From contig JACPHN010000057.1 in the NCBI GenBank assembly GCA_016188575.1, positions 1 to 12,715 on the forward strand: a stretch of 12,715 nt of DNA. Reading direction: 5' to 3'. Source of the stretch: Candidatus Schekmanbacteria bacterium (GTDB lineage: Bacteria; CSSED10-310; JACPHN01). The position numbers and the translations under genes were made by a program. The notes beneath the pieces were generated by a model. The model did not search any database and was not told the DNA's origin. It saw nothing but the letters and a program-made list of their open reading frames with translations. Numbering within the stretch: position 1 is the stretch's first letter; each line of letters starts with the position of its first letter. Of this stretch, positions 1 to 7,747 are shown in pieces.

Positions 1-836
1 CGCAGGTGCAGCAGCTCTCGTCGGCGGTCGCGCACACCGAGTCGCGCCTGTCCACCACCGCCGCATCGCATTCCGCGGCCAGCGAGCGCGCCGTTGCCGA
101 CCTCGGAACCAGCCTGGCGACCTTTCAGGCGGTGCTCGAGAGGACCTCCGTGTCGATTTCGGATGCCTCCCAGGGGGCGTTTCGCAACGCAGAGGAAGTT
201 GCTCTCGAGGTGGCCCGGCGCATGGCGGAGGCGCTTGACCGGGGGGCGGGCGAGTTCGAGCGAGCAATCCGGCGGCTCGCGGAGTATTCCGAAAGCGTCG
301 AGTCGTCGCTGCGCGCGGCGCAGGAGGCCGCTCAGGGCCTCCACGCCCATGCCGCGCGGTTTCGCGAAGGCGTGCAGGCGGTCGCGGCACCGTTCTTGCC
401 CATCGTCGCCGCGCTGCAGGCCGTCCCCGGCAGCGTCGACGTGGCCGCGGCCTTGCTGCGGGACGAGCACGCGGCGCTCCAGGGCCTCGGGCGGGAGCTC
501 CAGGCCGGCGCCGAAAGCGTCCGGCATGCGCACGCGGAGCTGGGCCAGCGACTCCAGGAGTACCGGCAGCTCAACAACCTCCTCGGCGACACCATGGCGC
601 GCCACTTACACGGAATCACGGGCGCCAATGACCAGGTCCGGCAGGCGTGGTCGGAAGTCGTTTCGAAATCCCGGGAGGTCGTCGAGCAAACAAGTCGGCA
701 ACTCGGCCAGTACGCGGAGAGCGTAGAGCGTTCCTTGCGCCTTCCGGGCGACTTGCGCAATCTCAACGACACGGTAAACGAGCTCGTGGACGTCCTGCAG
801 GATCTCCACGGACGACCCGTACGGAGCGCGCGATGA
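1..836 (+). CDS. zorA: ZorA-like motor protein, C-terminal coiled-coil tail (5' truncated by window)
   Basis: The reading frame is open from the window edge (GTG at 6 is only the first start-like codon), so the true start lies upstream. About 277 residues are visible. They are Ala/Glu/Gln/Arg-rich with almost no Pro or Gly, and long heptad-like stretches such as RNAEEVALEVARRMAEALDR indicate an extended coiled coil. No membrane segment is visible. The call rests on position: the gene overlaps a MotB/OmpA-type zorB by ATGA and is followed by EH-signature and SNF2 genes, the order of type I Zorya. In that family ZorA has a MotA/TolQ/ExbB-like membrane domain, which would be upstream here, and a long cytoplasmic tail thought to pass the signal of phage attack from the ZorAB motor to effectors. 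The visible C-terminus ends in a short helix (NDTVNELVDVLQDLHG) and a basic end. Taken alone, this piece could be any coiled-coil protein. Confidence 0.8.
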   Translation, partial: QVQQLSSAVAHTESRLSTTAASHSAASERAVADLGTSLATFQAVLERTSVSISDASQGAFRNAEEVALEVARRMAEALDRGAGEFERAIRRLAEYSESVESSLRAAQEAAQGLHAHAARFREGVQAVAAPFLPIVAALQAVPGSVDVAAALLRDEHAALQGLGRELQAGAESVRHAHAELGQRLQEYRQLNNLLGDTMARHLHGITGANDQVRQAWSEVVSKSREVVEQTSRQLGQYAESVERSLRLPGDLRNLNDTVNELVDVLQDLHGRPVRSAR

Positions 837-1825
837 ACCGCGGCCAGCGCCACACCGACGAGATCCCGTGGGCATCGTTCAGCGATGCGCTCACCGGCAT
901 GCTCTTCGTGTTCGTGATCACCACGTTCTGGTTCGCGCTGCGCCTCGCCATCGAGACGAGCCGCGTCACGTCGACGAAGCTCAGTCTGCAGCGCGAAATC
1001 GAGATCCTGAAGACCGCCGCGGACGAAGCGCGCAATCTGGTCCAGCGCGCCGACGGTGAGCCTGGCGCACTGACCGTCTGCCTGGACCGAAGCTCGCGGC
1101 TGCGCGCCGAGCCGGAGCGCGAATCCGCTCGCGTGTCGCTGTACATGGAGGCGGACGGCGCCGGCGTGACAGTGAAGTGGTTCGAACCGTGCCAGGCGAC
1201 GCTCGACGTGCGCCAGCAGGCGGCTGCGGAAGATATCCGCTCCTGCATCACCGGCGTCCTGGCGCGGCAGGCGGAACGGTATGCCGTCCGGGTCTTTCTC
1301 GAAGGGCACACGGATGCGCTCGTGGTGCGGGACTGTGGAGCCGACCTGATCTCAAACTGGGAGCTTTCGGGCGCGCGCGCGGCGGCCGTTACCCGCGCCG
1401 TGCTGGCGGGAGGTGAACAGGCAGCGACGCGCGAGGCGATCGCCAGGGCCGTGGACGAGCAGGCGTTGCAACTGCTGGCGGTGGGGCTTGCCGAGACGCG
1501 CCCCGCCCGCGCGGCGCTGTGCGCTCGACCGACCGCGCTCAGTGCTCTCGACCGGCGCATCTGCGCGGCCCTGAAGGCGGACCCGTTGCTGGCCCGCGAG
1601 GCGGCCACGCTGCTGGCCGGCGCCGACCTGGACGCTTGCGCGCCGCCGCCCCAGTCGACGTCCTGCGCGGGAACGGGGGCCACCGCCGGTCTGTGCCGCT
1701 GGGCAAACTGGTGCCCGGATGCCGCCGGAGACTTCGAGGAGCGCCGCGCCTTGCTGCGCCGGGTGGACCTGCGCATCGAGCTGGACGCCAAAGTGGAGCG
1801 CTTGGCGGAGCAGGCGATACCATGA
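833..1825 (+). CDS. zorB: ZorB-like MotB/OmpA-family motor protein
   Basis: A 330-residue protein starting at an ATG that overlaps the zorA stop (ATGA). After a short N-terminal tail comes one membrane helix at about residues 14-36 (FSDALTGMLFVFVITTFWF). Asp18 sits at its start, where MotB-type proteins carry the ion-binding Asp. A short helical linker follows (about 40-70), then an OmpA/MotB peptidoglycan-binding domain with GHTD (158-161) and NWELSGARA (175-183). Asp161 and Arg182 are the expected contacts for the peptidoglycan peptide. The last strand, RRVDLRIEL (309-317), closes the fold. Between LLAVGLAE (214-221) and that strand lies an insertion of about 85 residues with Cys230, 244, 269, 278, 288 and 294. 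Four more cysteines (83, 120, 138, 168) make ten, all on the periplasmic side. In Zorya, ZorB pairs with ZorA in an inner-membrane ion channel fixed to the cell wall. A generic MotB/TolR-like protein is the alternative, but the neighbours argue for ZorB. Confidence 0.9.
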   Translation: MNRGQRHTDEIPWASFSDALTGMLFVFVITTFWFALRLAIETSRVTSTKLSLQREIEILKTAADEARNLVQRADGEPGALTVCLDRSSRLRAEPERESARVSLYMEADGAGVTVKWFEPCQATLDVRQQAAAEDIRSCITGVLARQAERYAVRVFLEGHTDALVVRDCGADLISNWELSGARAAAVTRAVLAGGEQAATREAIARAVDEQALQLLAVGLAETRPARAALCARPTALSALDRRICAALKADPLLAREAATLLAGADLDACAPPPQSTSCAGTGATAGLCRWANWCPDAAGDFEERRALLRRVDLRIELDAKVERLAEQAIP

Positions 1826-3486
1826 CCGATGATTTCGCGGAGTTGCAGCGCGCGTTTCATCGTCTGGTCGAAAGCGCGGCGCAGGGCCGGCAGCTCGCCG
1901 CTGAAGTCCGCGCGCCGCGGCCGCCCCTCCCCGCGGCGCCCGCGCGCGCTTGCAGCCCGCCGCCGCCCGCACCGGAGCCGCGGCCCACCCTGTCCGCCGC
2001 CCAGGTGGCCGATGAATGGACGAAGCACGGGGGTGCGACGTGGATCGAGTCACTCCGGCGCCGCGATCTCCTTTCCGCGGTCCGGCTCCTCCCCGAGCAC
2101 GTCGACGGCACCCCACTGTACGCCCGGCGCGGTCTGGTCGAGGCGCTGCTCGACGCGGCGAAGGAACGCGTGCGCCCGGCGCGGATGCTCGAGCTGCTCG
2201 CCTCGTGCTGGTTTATCGACTGGCCCCCACTTCCGGCCGTGACCGCACGCCTGCAGAACGCGTGCGCCCGCGTCGAAGACCGCGCGCTCCTCCCCGCCTG
2301 GTTGCGGCGCTACGGCCTCGATGCCGGCGCCGTGGCGAGCGCCTTCGGGGCCGAGATCCGCGCGCACGGGCATCTCGCGGCCATTGACGTCCTCGCCCTG
2401 CCGGGGTCAGTGATGCGGGGCGCCTGGGTCGACCGCGTCTGCGGTGACGAGCTCCCGGCCGCAGTCGACGAGCTCGATCGCCTGCTGCTTTTCGCCGATC
2501 GCGGAGAAGCTCTCTGCGTTCCGGCCGCGGTCACGGAGGTGGTGCGCTCCGTTGTCAAGAACGCAGTCGCCAATCCTGCGGGCGGCGTCGAGGAATGCCG
2601 CCGGCTCGCCAACCGGTGCCGGGCGCGCGTCGGCGAGCTCTTCGGCGAAACGGCGTCCCCCCGCTGGCGCGGGCTCGAGAACGAGCTCCGGATCCTGCGA
2701 ACCTGGATCACCAGCGAGTTCCTGGACGTGATCTTCGAGCACGTTCGGCCGGACAGGGCCTTCTCACACCAGCTCGATCCGCGCCGAGACTTCTGGAGGG
2801 GGTACGGCGGTTGGGTCGAGCGGCTGACGGTGTATGTGCGCGGCGGCCGCGACGCGCTGCTCGCGCACCCGGAGGTGAAACGCGTGGTCGACGCGTTCGA
2901 GGGCGCAGTCCGCATCGGCTCGCTGAACAGCCCGACGTGGGGACACGCGATTCTGGTCATGGAGCTGCGGGGCCTTCAGGGAACCGCGGTCACGGTCGTC
3001 GAAGGGAACTCGAATGCGAGCCTGCGCATCCGCGCGCAGGCGGTGCAGCTTCCGTGGCCGCGACTGCACTATGCCAATGACGTGGTGCACGGGGCTCTTG
3101 ACGAGAGGGTTGCAACAGCTATCGCTCATAGCGGAGAGGGGACCTGGCAAGAGGGGGCCAGGCGCGCCCTGGCGCGATATGGAGTGACAGAGACGAACGG
3201 GGGCCCCGCTGCACTGCCGCGGCCGGAAAGACCCGTAGTGGCCGCCGCGCGTCCCCCCGAGCTACCACCGCCGCTCGAGCCGCAGCGCTCGGGCCCGCAG
3301 TCCGGGGCCATGCCGCCCGAGGCGATGCTATCGGAGGAAAGGCGTCTGACGAAAGAACTGAACAAGGTTCTAAGCATGCTTTCCTACTATGGAGGGCTTC
3401 CAAGCAGCCATCAAAAGGAGCTAAGGAAACAACTCGAAGACCTCCGAAGCCAAATCGATGCCGTGAAACGCGGCGATATGAGCTGA
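1822..3486 (+). CDS. zorC: ZorC-like EH-signature-domain protein
   Basis: A 554-residue cytoplasmic protein with no signal peptide or membrane helix. Its ATG overlaps the zorB stop, so translation is probably coupled. The N-terminus (about 1-60) is a short helix followed by an Ala/Pro-rich linker. Residues about 60-460 are mostly helical. The C-terminal half has RDFWRGYGGWVERLTVYV (from about 322), then GHAILVMEL with His375 and VVEGNSNASLRI with Glu394. This is a His/Glu arrangement I read as the EH_signature family that defines ZorC. Next come a proline-rich linker (about 470-510) and a charged helical tail (EERRLTKELNKVLSML to the end) that looks like a coiled coil. In type I Zorya, ZorC works with ZorD in the cytoplasm and is needed for defence; its exact chemistry is not evident from the sequence. 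The EH assignment is by motif and context, without a profile search. The last ~140 bases are visibly less GC-rich than the rest. Confidence 0.82.
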   Translation: MTDDFAELQRAFHRLVESAAQGRQLAAEVRAPRPPLPAAPARACSPPPPAPEPRPTLSAAQVADEWTKHGGATWIESLRRRDLLSAVRLLPEHVDGTPLYARRGLVEALLDAAKERVRPARMLELLASCWFIDWPPLPAVTARLQNACARVEDRALLPAWLRRYGLDAGAVASAFGAEIRAHGHLAAIDVLALPGSVMRGAWVDRVCGDELPAAVDELDRLLLFADRGEALCVPAAVTEVVRSVVKNAVANPAGGVEECRRLANRCRARVGELFGETASPRWRGLENELRILRTWITSEFLDVIFEHVRPDRAFSHQLDPRRDFWRGYGGWVERLTVYVRGGRDALLAHPEVKRVVDAFEGAVRIGSLNSPTWGHAILVMELRGLQGTAVTVVEGNSNASLRIRAQAVQLPWPRLHYANDVVHGALDERVATAIAHSGEGTWQEGARRALARYGVTETNGGPAALPRPERPVVAAARPPELPPPLEPQRSGPQSGAMPPEAMLSEERRLTKELNKVLSMLSYYGGLPSSHQKELRKQLEDLRSQIDAVKRGDMS

Positions 3487-3499
3487 CCAGAAGCAGTCC

Positions 3500-6256
3500 A
3501 TGATTATCGAGTATCTTCCGGACGGCCTGCTGCTCCGCGACGTCGATGTTCACGCCGCCGCCGCGGGCGCCTCCGCGGCGGCGCTCGTGGCGCGCTGGTC
3601 AGCCGGCGAGGACGGCTACGAGCAGCGCGCTGGCGGCCTGTTTCTCGACGCCGGGGCGCTGCTTCGGCTCACCGCGAGTGAGTGCGCCGCCATCGGCGTG
3701 GAGGTATTTTCCGGGATGGTGCGCCTGCGTGAGGTCGGGATCTCGGGGAGCGGCGGGTATTATTGGGAGTGCGACTGGGCGGGCGCCGCGGGGCTGCCGT
3801 TCGGCGTCTGGCTCCAGCGCCAGGGCCGCAACCTGTTGCTCGGCCCGGAGCACCGCGAGGTCGTGGCGCTCGCTCAACAGGTGGCGGGCGCCCCGCGCGA
3901 CCGCGTGCTCCGCTGCGCGGCGCACGTGCAGGCGCTCGCCGGCGCGCACGCCGACAGCGTCGAGCTCAGCGGCCAGTTGCAGGCACGCCGCGTCCACGTG
4001 GCGGATTCTCTGCGCATCAGCGTGGAGCAGGCCGCGGGTGAGGACGCGCTACGCCCCGTTGCCGTGCTCGCCGCGCGCGAGGGCGATCACACCCGCCCAC
4101 TGCCGCTCGGCGAGCAGGGGCGGGCGATCGTCGCGGCCCACCTCGATCTCGACGGTTGCGTCGTGCCGATCGGCGGCAACACCTCGGTCGTCGTCCCCGC
4201 CGAAGTCGCCCGCGCCGCGCTCATCACCGAGCTCGCCGCCCACGCCACCGGCCCGGAGCGGACGCGGTTCCTGCAAAATCCGACGGCGTTTCTCGCCGAC
4301 CCCGAGGTCTTTGACGAAAAGGACTATAGCGAGCGCGTCATCGGCGCCGGTTTCGCGCCGCCCGGTAGCACTACGGCCGGTCGGACGGCGGCGCGCGACT
4401 GGGCCGACGACCCGGGCGGTGTGCTCATGGATACTCCGCTCGGAGAAACGTGGGTGCCGAGCGCAGAGGTGCCCAAGCTCTACGACGCGCTCGTCGCCGC
4501 CCGGACGGGCGGCCAGGAGCAGGTTAGCTGGGGAGGAAAGCCGATTCCCGTGCGCCCAGAAGTCATCGCCGCCCTCGCTGAGGTGAAGCGGACGCCGCAA
4601 GGCGACGCCACGGCTACCGCTGGCGCGCCCGGGGAAAAACCGCGACCCCGCATCCTGCTGATCCGCGATAACGAGATTTCTCTCTCCTACGAGCGCTACC
4701 GCCGTGCCGCTCGGCCGGGCGAGGTCGCGGCTATCCGCGGCCTGCGGTGCGCGCTGCGCGCCCATCAGCTCGAGGGCGTGGGCAGGCTGCAGCAGCTCTG
4801 GCGCGACGGCTGGTCGGGGGCGTTGCTCTGCGACGACATGGGGCTTGGAAAGACGCTTCAGGCGCTGGCGTTCGCGGCGTGGGCGAGGCGCCACGTCGGC
4901 GGCACCGCCGATCTGCCGATAGCGGTGGTGGCACCGCCGTCGCTGCTCGGCCCGTGGCTGCAGGAGATGACGGAGAAGCTGGAAGACGACCTGTTCGGCC
5001 GCGTGCTCTGGGGGCCTCGCGAGGCGCCGCCGGCGGGCTGCCCGCGTTTGCTCCTGCGGCTGGACGACTTCCTGGTCGGCTCCCGCGGCGGCAACCAGGC
5101 GGTGCTCGACTCGGTCGACGTGGACGTGCGCAAGCTGCGGGCACTAGCGCCGGACATGCTACTGATCGGCTACGACAGCCTGCGCCGATATCAGTTCGCT
5201 CTCGGAAAGCTGCGCATTGGCCTCCTGATCGCGGACGAGGCGCAGGAAGTCAAGGACCCCACCAGCCTCCGCAGCCGGGCGTTGCGAGCCATGCGCTACG
5301 AATTCGCTCTGGTGCTCACCGGCACCCCCATCGAGAACGGCTGGAGGGATCTCTGGACGCTGTGCGATGCCGCGGTTCCCGGGTTCCTGGGAACGCTGAA
5401 GGAGTTTTCGCGCGCCTACGCGAGCACCGCCGACGCGGTTACCACCGGGGGGCGGCTGGCGGGCGCTCTGGACCGCGTCCTCGTGCGCCGAACCCGTGCT
5501 TCGGCTCTTGCCGACCTGCCGCCCAGGACGATCACGGTGCAGGCCCGCGAAATGCCTGCCGGGCAGTCCTTGGCCTACGGCGCCGCCCTCGCCCGCCGCG
5601 CGGTCGACAATGCCGCGCTCCTCAGCCTCCTGAGCGACCTTGGCCGCATCAGCCTGCACCCGCGATTGCGCGCCGATCTTCGCGACGAGACCGAGGCGCG
5701 CACGTGGATCAGCGGCTCGGCGCGCACCGCCGCGGCCTGGGAGGCGCTGGAGCGCTTTCGCCGTGAAGGCGTCGCGGTCCTGTTGTTCGTGCGCAGCCTC
5801 GCCATGCAGGAAACCGTGCAAAAGGCGCTTCAGCTCACTTTCAGGCTGACCGACGTGCCGGTGCTGAATGGAGCCGTGTCGCTGTCCGGGCGGTCGCGCC
5901 TGGTGAACGAGATGCGCGAGGGCCACGGTTTTCGCGTCATGCTGGTATCGCCGGACGTGGGCGGAGCGGGCTGGAACCTGCAATTCGCCAACAAGGCCGT
6001 GCTCCTGGAACGTCCATGGAATCCGGCCATCGAGGCGCAGATGATTGCCCGCGTCCACCGCCTCGGCCAAACCCGGGCCGTCGAAATTGTCCTCACGCTG
6101 GCGACGATGCCGGGTCGCCGCACCTTCGACGTCATTCTCGATGAGCTTTTGCGCGAGAAGATTGCGCTGGCCGAAGCCGTGCTGGCTCCCACCTCGCTCA
6201 CCGACAGCGAGCTCACGGGACGCTTCGCCCGCGAGCTCGGAGCGGATCCGCAATGA
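3500..6256 (+). CDS. zorD: ZorD-like SNF2-family helicase/ATPase
   Basis: A 918-residue protein starting at an ATG 13 bases after zorC, with only a weak Shine-Dalgarno sequence. The N-terminal ~400 residues show no motif I know. The SNF2 core follows: an upstream RAHQLEGVGRLQQLW segment, Walker A MGLGKT (447-452, Lys451), Walker B DEAQ (579-582, a variant of DEAH), motif III LTGTPIENGWRDLW (from 606), then the second RecA lobe with LLFVRSLAMQETV, VGGAGWNLQFANKAVLLERP and the arginine-finger motif ARVHRLGQ (Arg851, Arg854). All catalytic motifs look intact, so it is probably an active DNA-stimulated ATPase. In type I Zorya, ZorD is the SNF2-type effector reported to act on and degrade phage DNA. 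No classic PD-(D/E)XK or HNH motif stands out beside the helicase core. The C-terminal ~45 residues are a short helical tail. It is the last gene of the operon and faces a convergent gene across a hairpin. The alternative is another SNF2 protein such as RapA-like or DISARM-type, but gene order favours ZorD. Confidence 0.92.
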   Translation: MIIEYLPDGLLLRDVDVHAAAAGASAAALVARWSAGEDGYEQRAGGLFLDAGALLRLTASECAAIGVEVFSGMVRLREVGISGSGGYYWECDWAGAAGLPFGVWLQRQGRNLLLGPEHREVVALAQQVAGAPRDRVLRCAAHVQALAGAHADSVELSGQLQARRVHVADSLRISVEQAAGEDALRPVAVLAAREGDHTRPLPLGEQGRAIVAAHLDLDGCVVPIGGNTSVVVPAEVARAALITELAAHATGPERTRFLQNPTAFLADPEVFDEKDYSERVIGAGFAPPGSTTAGRTAARDWADDPGGVLMDTPLGETWVPSAEVPKLYDALVAARTGGQEQVSWGGKPIPVRPEVIAALAEVKRTPQGDATATAGAPGEKPRPRILLIRDNEISLSYERYRRAARPGEVAAIRGLRCALRAHQLEGVGRLQQLWRDGWSGALLCDDMGLGKTLQALAFAAWARRHVGGTADLPIAVVAPPSLLGPWLQEMTEKLEDDLFGRVLWGPREAPPAGCPRLLLRLDDFLVGSRGGNQAVLDSVDVDVRKLRALAPDMLLIGYDSLRRYQFALGKLRIGLLIADEAQEVKDPTSLRSRALRAMRYEFALVLTGTPIENGWRDLWTLCDAAVPGFLGTLKEFSRAYASTADAVTTGGRLAGALDRVLVRRTRASALADLPPRTITVQAREMPAGQSLAYGAALARRAVDNAALLSLLSDLGRISLHPRLRADLRDETEARTWISGSARTAAAWEALERFRREGVAVLLFVRSLAMQETVQKALQLTFRLTDVPVLNGAVSLSGRSRLVNEMREGHGFRVMLVSPDVGGAGWNLQFANKAVLLERPWNPAIEAQMIARVHRLGQTRAVEIVLTLATMPGRRTFDVILDELLREKIALAEAVLAPTSLTDSELTGRFARELGADPQ

Positions 6257-6280
6257 CGGCGGACGCCGCTCCTGGCAGCA

Positions 6281-6320
6281 GAGCGGGGATAGCGGTCACC
6301 GCTGTCGCCGCACCCCGCTC
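6281..6320. terminator. Candidate bidirectional terminator hairpin between convergent genes
   Basis: A perfect 8-base inverted repeat (GAGCGGGG at 6281-6288, CCCCGCTC at 6313-6320) encloses a second one (AGCGGT at 6291-6296, ACCGCT at 6298-6303). It lies 24 bases after the zorD stop, and its right arm overlaps the stop codon of the convergent secreted-protein gene, so it could serve both. Neither strand has a clear T-tract, so it may slow polymerase or need a termination factor. Confidence 0.4.
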
Positions 6321-7641
6321 ACGGCGCCTGCGACACCGCAAACGTCACGGACGCTCCCATGATGAGGAGATCGTTGTCCCCGGTCCAGGTCGACGGCGAT
6401 AGCGGATTGGCTTGCACGTAGTAGCCTCTGACGCTGTTGTCGACAGTCGGGAAACCGATGGTTGAGGTGGAGAGCGTCTTGTAGCCGGACGCCCCCGTGC
6501 TGTCCACCAGGGCCATGTTGCCGGTGCTGCCGGTGGTCATGTCGATCCAGAACAATCCCGCCTGGATAATCTGCGAGGAGTTGTCCCTGATGTGCGCGTC
6601 GAAGCGGGTGACCGTGGCGCCGTCCGGGAGCTGGATCGGCGCCACGAGCGCGTTGCTGTCCTGAGCCTGCGCGACGTAGGCTCCCGCCAAGTTCGAGTAG
6701 GGAATCGTGTTGAGCCCCGGAAAGAACGTCATGGATCCCACGGATGCGAAGTGCGAGCGCGGTGTGCTGTAGGCCACCGCGGCGAGCGTGAGCGTCCCGG
6801 ACATGCTGTCGCTGCCAGAGGTGTTGACGTACGCGGTATCATGATCGTGATCGCTGCGCGACGCGGTGGTGGCGCTTCCCGAGCCCGCGAAGCTGACGCT
6901 GAACGCTGTGCCATTGAGGCTTAGCCCGCTACTGGCGGTATAGGTAGTGTCGTCATCGCCGTCCGCGAGGTCCGCGGGAACGCTCGTGAGGTTGTCCCAG
7001 TGCACCCACCCGCCGCCGCCGCTCGTGCTCAGCTCGCTTTCCGTGAAATACCGCGCGTCGTGATCGTGGTCGCTGCGGGCCACCGTGGTGGCGGCACCCG
7101 TGCCTCCAAAGCTTGCGCTCAGGACGGTCCCGGCTTGCACGAGTCCCTCGGCGACACTGTAGGTGGTGTCCTGGTCCCCGTCGACAAGGTCGGCCGGCAC
7201 GCTCGAGACGCCGGTCCACGGGACCGCGCCGGCAGCAATGGCATACTGCGCGTGCGGCACGGCGGTGAGCCGTTGGCGCGGCGAAAGCTGGGTGTATGCG
7301 CCGGAGCTTCCCCCCGTCCGCACGGCGATTTCCAGGTATCGTTCATCGCCAGGGAACGCCCCGGCTCCGAAGTCGAGCTCGACGGTAAAGGTGCCGTCGG
7401 TGACTGTGACATCCTCGAAAGACTGCGTCGAGCCGACCTGTGAGCCCGCCGCAAGCTGGTCAAACAAGGCAAAGGTGAAATCGTATGGGCCTCCGGCGAC
7501 CGTGCCGCCCTCTGAAAGTGCCCCTTGATACGTGAATGTGCTGTCCACCGCGGCGGCGGCGGCGCTGCGCACCACCCCCCCGGCCGCGATCAAGCACGCG
7601 AGCATGGAATGCGCAATGCAAACGCTCACTCTTTTCCACAT
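6319..7641 (-). CDS. Secreted surface protein with SDHDHD repeats
   Basis: A 440-residue protein, exported by its sequence: MWKR, then a hydrophobic stretch to about residue 25 and an Ala-rich signal-peptidase-like site (SAAAAA before VDSTF). I chose the ATG at 7641 because GAGGAG (plus-strand 7652-7657) is 10 bases upstream; a GTG at 7650 is only one base from it. The N-terminal domain (about 32-140) has the pattern FTYQGAL...GPYDFTFALFD...VTDGTFTVELDFG...RYLEIAVRTG...LSPRQRLTAVPHA, a widespread secreted-protein domain of unknown function. Two tandem repeats follow (about 142-197 and 215-270), each of the form W..(L/V)(T/S)SVPADL.DGD.DTTY...SDHDHD. The acidic DGDxDTTY and DHDHD runs suggest metal, possibly calcium, binding, which is inference. 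The C-terminal ~170 residues are beta-rich and unrecognised. It is unrelated to the Zorya genes, which run in the opposite direction. Confidence 0.85.
   Translation of the reverse strand: MWKRVSVCIAHSMLACLIAAGGVVRSAAAAAVDSTFTYQGALSEGGTVAGGPYDFTFALFDQLAAGSQVGSTQSFEDVTVTDGTFTVELDFGAGAFPGDERYLEIAVRTGGSSGAYTQLSPRQRLTAVPHAQYAIAAGAVPWTGVSSVPADLVDGDQDTTYSVAEGLVQAGTVLSASFGGTGAATTVARSDHDHDARYFTESELSTSGGGGWVHWDNLTSVPADLADGDDDTTYTASSGLSLNGTAFSVSFAGSGSATTASRSDHDHDTAYVNTSGSDSMSGTLTLAAVAYSTPRSHFASVGSMTFFPGLNTIPYSNLAGAYVAQAQDSNALVAPIQLPDGATVTRFDAHIRDNSSQIIQAGLFWIDMTTGSTGNMALVDSTGASGYKTLSTSTIGFPTVDNSVRGYYVQANPLSPSTWTGDNDLLIMGASVTFAVSQAP
6832..6999 (-). repeat. Second copy of in-gene 56-residue repeat
   Basis: Encodes residues 215-270 of the secreted protein. 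It shares with the other copy the order W, SVPADL, DGDxDTTY, FxGxGxATT and RSDHDHD. The copies are 219 bases apart and have diverged at many third positions, so the duplication is old. Confidence 0.75.
7051..7218 (-). repeat. First copy of in-gene 56-residue repeat
   Basis: Encodes residues 142-197 of the secreted protein, from WTGVSSVPADL to RSDHDHDAR. It is the N-terminal unit of the tandem pair and carries the same DGDQDTTY and SDHDHD signature. Confidence 0.75.
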
Positions 7642-7687
7642 GGCCTGCACGCTCCTCGGGATTTCTTGCCGCCTGCAACCTGATCAC

Positions 7688-7721
7688 GGTATAGATTTGC
7701 GCGCTTCTTACGCCATGTCAA
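7688..7721 (-). promoter_or_regulatory. Candidate promoter of the secreted-protein gene
   Basis: On the minus strand a perfect TTGACA (plus-strand 7716-7721) stands in the short gap upstream of the secreted-protein gene, followed by an A/T-rich stretch containing CTATACC. TATACC is 22 bases away, which is too far for an ideal sigma-70 site, and the better-spaced AATCTA is a weak -10. The -35 match is good; the full promoter is uncertain. Confidence 0.35.
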
Positions 7722-7747
7722 CGGCGACGTGAAGGGATCTCGCGCCC

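Noticed and set aside
763-2028. Long antisense open frame (421 codons, minus) across zorB and the zorC start
   Set aside because: Ser/Arg/Ala-rich with no recognisable motif, antisense to a well-supported MotB/OmpA protein; such frames are expected in very GC-rich genes.
5159-6253. Antisense open frame (364 codons, minus) under the helicase domain of zorD
   Set aside because: No domain motif; the opposite strand carries all SNF2 motifs in one frame.
6832-7218. Regular repeats considered as a CRISPR-like array
   Set aside because: There are only two diverged copies in frame within a protein gene, with no short identical repeats or spacers, and no cas genes are present.
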